A DNA stretch of 6,671 nucleotides. Source: an uncultured Sphingomonadales bacterium. Lineage in GTDB: Bacteria > Pseudomonadota > Alphaproteobacteria > Sphingomonadales > Sphingomonadaceae. The stretch spans positions 1-6,671 of the forward strand of contig CAIPWG010000617.1 in assembly GCA_903868655.1 (NCBI GenBank), in the 5' to 3' direction. A model generated the notes under the pieces. The model was not told where the DNA came from, made no database searches, and saw only the letters and a program-made list of their open reading frames with translations. The stretch's first letter is position 1, and each line of letters opens with the position of its first letter. Shown here piece after piece: positions 6,141-6,671 of the stretch. The position numbers and the translations under genes are program-made.

Positions 6141-6671
6141 TTATCCTGTCCGGTGCAGCACGCGCGCCAGGAATTGCGCGGTGCGGGCTTGTGTGGGCGT
6201 GGTCAGCACAGTGAATGCCGCACCGTGTTCGGCGATCACGCCCTGATCGACAAACGCAACCGTATCGCCCACGTCGCGGGCAAAATCGATCTCGTGGGTC
6301 ACGATCAGCATGGTCATGCCGTCTTGCGCGAGTTCGCGGATCACATGCAAGACTTCGCCCACGCGTTCAGGATCGAGCGCGGACGTCGGCTCATCAAACA
6401 GGATCGCTTCGGGATTAAGCGCCAGCGCACGCGCAATCCCGACACGTTGCTGCTGCCCCCCGGACAAGGCACCGGGCATGTTGTGCGCATGATCAGCCAT
6501 GTCGACACGCGCAAGCAGATCGAGCGCACGTGCCCGAGCGTTTGCGACCGGCTCGCGGTGCACATGCACCGGCGCCTCGATCACGTTTTCCAGCACGGTG
6601 CGGTGCGGGAACAAGTTGTACCGTTGAAACACCATCGCCACGCGGCGGCGGATCGCGGGCAGCCCGGCATC
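6141..6671 (-). CDS. Polar amino acid ABC transporter ATP-binding protein, C-terminal part (cut by right edge)
   Basis: The visible 176 residues are the C-terminal part of an ATPase of the GlnQ/HisP family, normally about 240-260 residues. The frame is open to the last base of the window, so the true start and the Walker A motif lie outside. Counting from the edge, the Q-loop is VFQRYNLFPH (14-23, Gln16), the ABC signature is LSGGQQQR (69-76), Walker B is AILFDEPTSALD (89-100), and the switch histidine is His126 in VTHE. The run NLFPH.TVLENV and the GMTMLIVTHE segment are typical of polar amino acid importers rather than peptide or metal transporters. The GTG at 6641 is internal and not the start. 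It is a cytoplasmic motor subunit; the permease and binding-protein genes should lie further right. The next gene, six bases on, is an FAD oxidoreductase that probably acts on the imported compound. Confidence 0.93.
   Translation of the reverse strand, partial: DAGLPAIRRRVAMVFQRYNLFPHRTVLENVIEAPVHVHREPVANARARALDLLARVDMADHAHNMPGALSGGQQQRVGIARALALNPEAILFDEPTSALDPERVGEVLHVIRELAQDGMTMLIVTHEIDFARDVGDTVAFVDQGVIAEHGAAFTVLTTPTQARTAQFLARVLHRTG

Noticed and set aside
6215..6492. Short plus-strand open frames opposite the ABC ATPase
   Set aside because: They are antisense to the signature and Walker B motifs of a clear ATPase, with Arg/Ser-rich translations and no independent support.

Overview
The window is a GC-rich stretch of bacterial chromosome. 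Its gene content and protein style (an Lrp-type regulator divergent from a PutA without a DNA-binding domain, and a DUF2946-like small protein) fit an alphaproteobacterium, most likely a sphingomonad. That taxonomic call is inferred from sequence style, not from a search. Nearly all of it is coding. I see no tRNA, rRNA, CRISPR array, insertion sequence or phage gene.

Layout from left to right: (1) positions 1-110 hold a possible gene start running off the left edge on the minus strand, and a small hairpin. (2) 111-509, minus strand, is a small two-helix membrane or exported protein resembling DUF2946. (3) 544-1035, minus strand, is an Lrp/AsnC-family regulator, almost certainly PutR. (4) 1036-1129 is an AT-rich divergent control region. 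(5) 1130-4696, plus strand, is putA, a 1188-residue bifunctional proline dehydrogenase / P5C dehydrogenase with the extra C-terminal domain. (6) 4697-4745 is a short convergent gap containing a 10-bp hairpin. (7) 4746-6134, minus strand, is an FAD-dependent amine/amino-acid oxidoreductase of the DAO family. (8) 6141-6671, minus strand, is the C-terminal part of a polar-amino-acid ABC transporter ATPase, cut by the right edge.

How the parts fit: PutR would sense proline and switch on the divergent putA, whose product converts proline to glutamate in two steps. The convergent pair (ABC ATPase followed six bases later by the FAD oxidoreductase) looks like the end of an uptake-and-oxidation operon for an amino acid or N-substituted amine. 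Its position next to putA suggests, without proving it, that its product enters the proline/glutamate pool.

I found no clearly new system. The most interesting material is regulatory: a 25% GC island with back-to-back -10-like boxes on both strands, a possibly leaderless putR mRNA, and dyad symmetries in the putA leader. The second point of interest is the unassigned substrate of the ABC/oxidoreductase pair.
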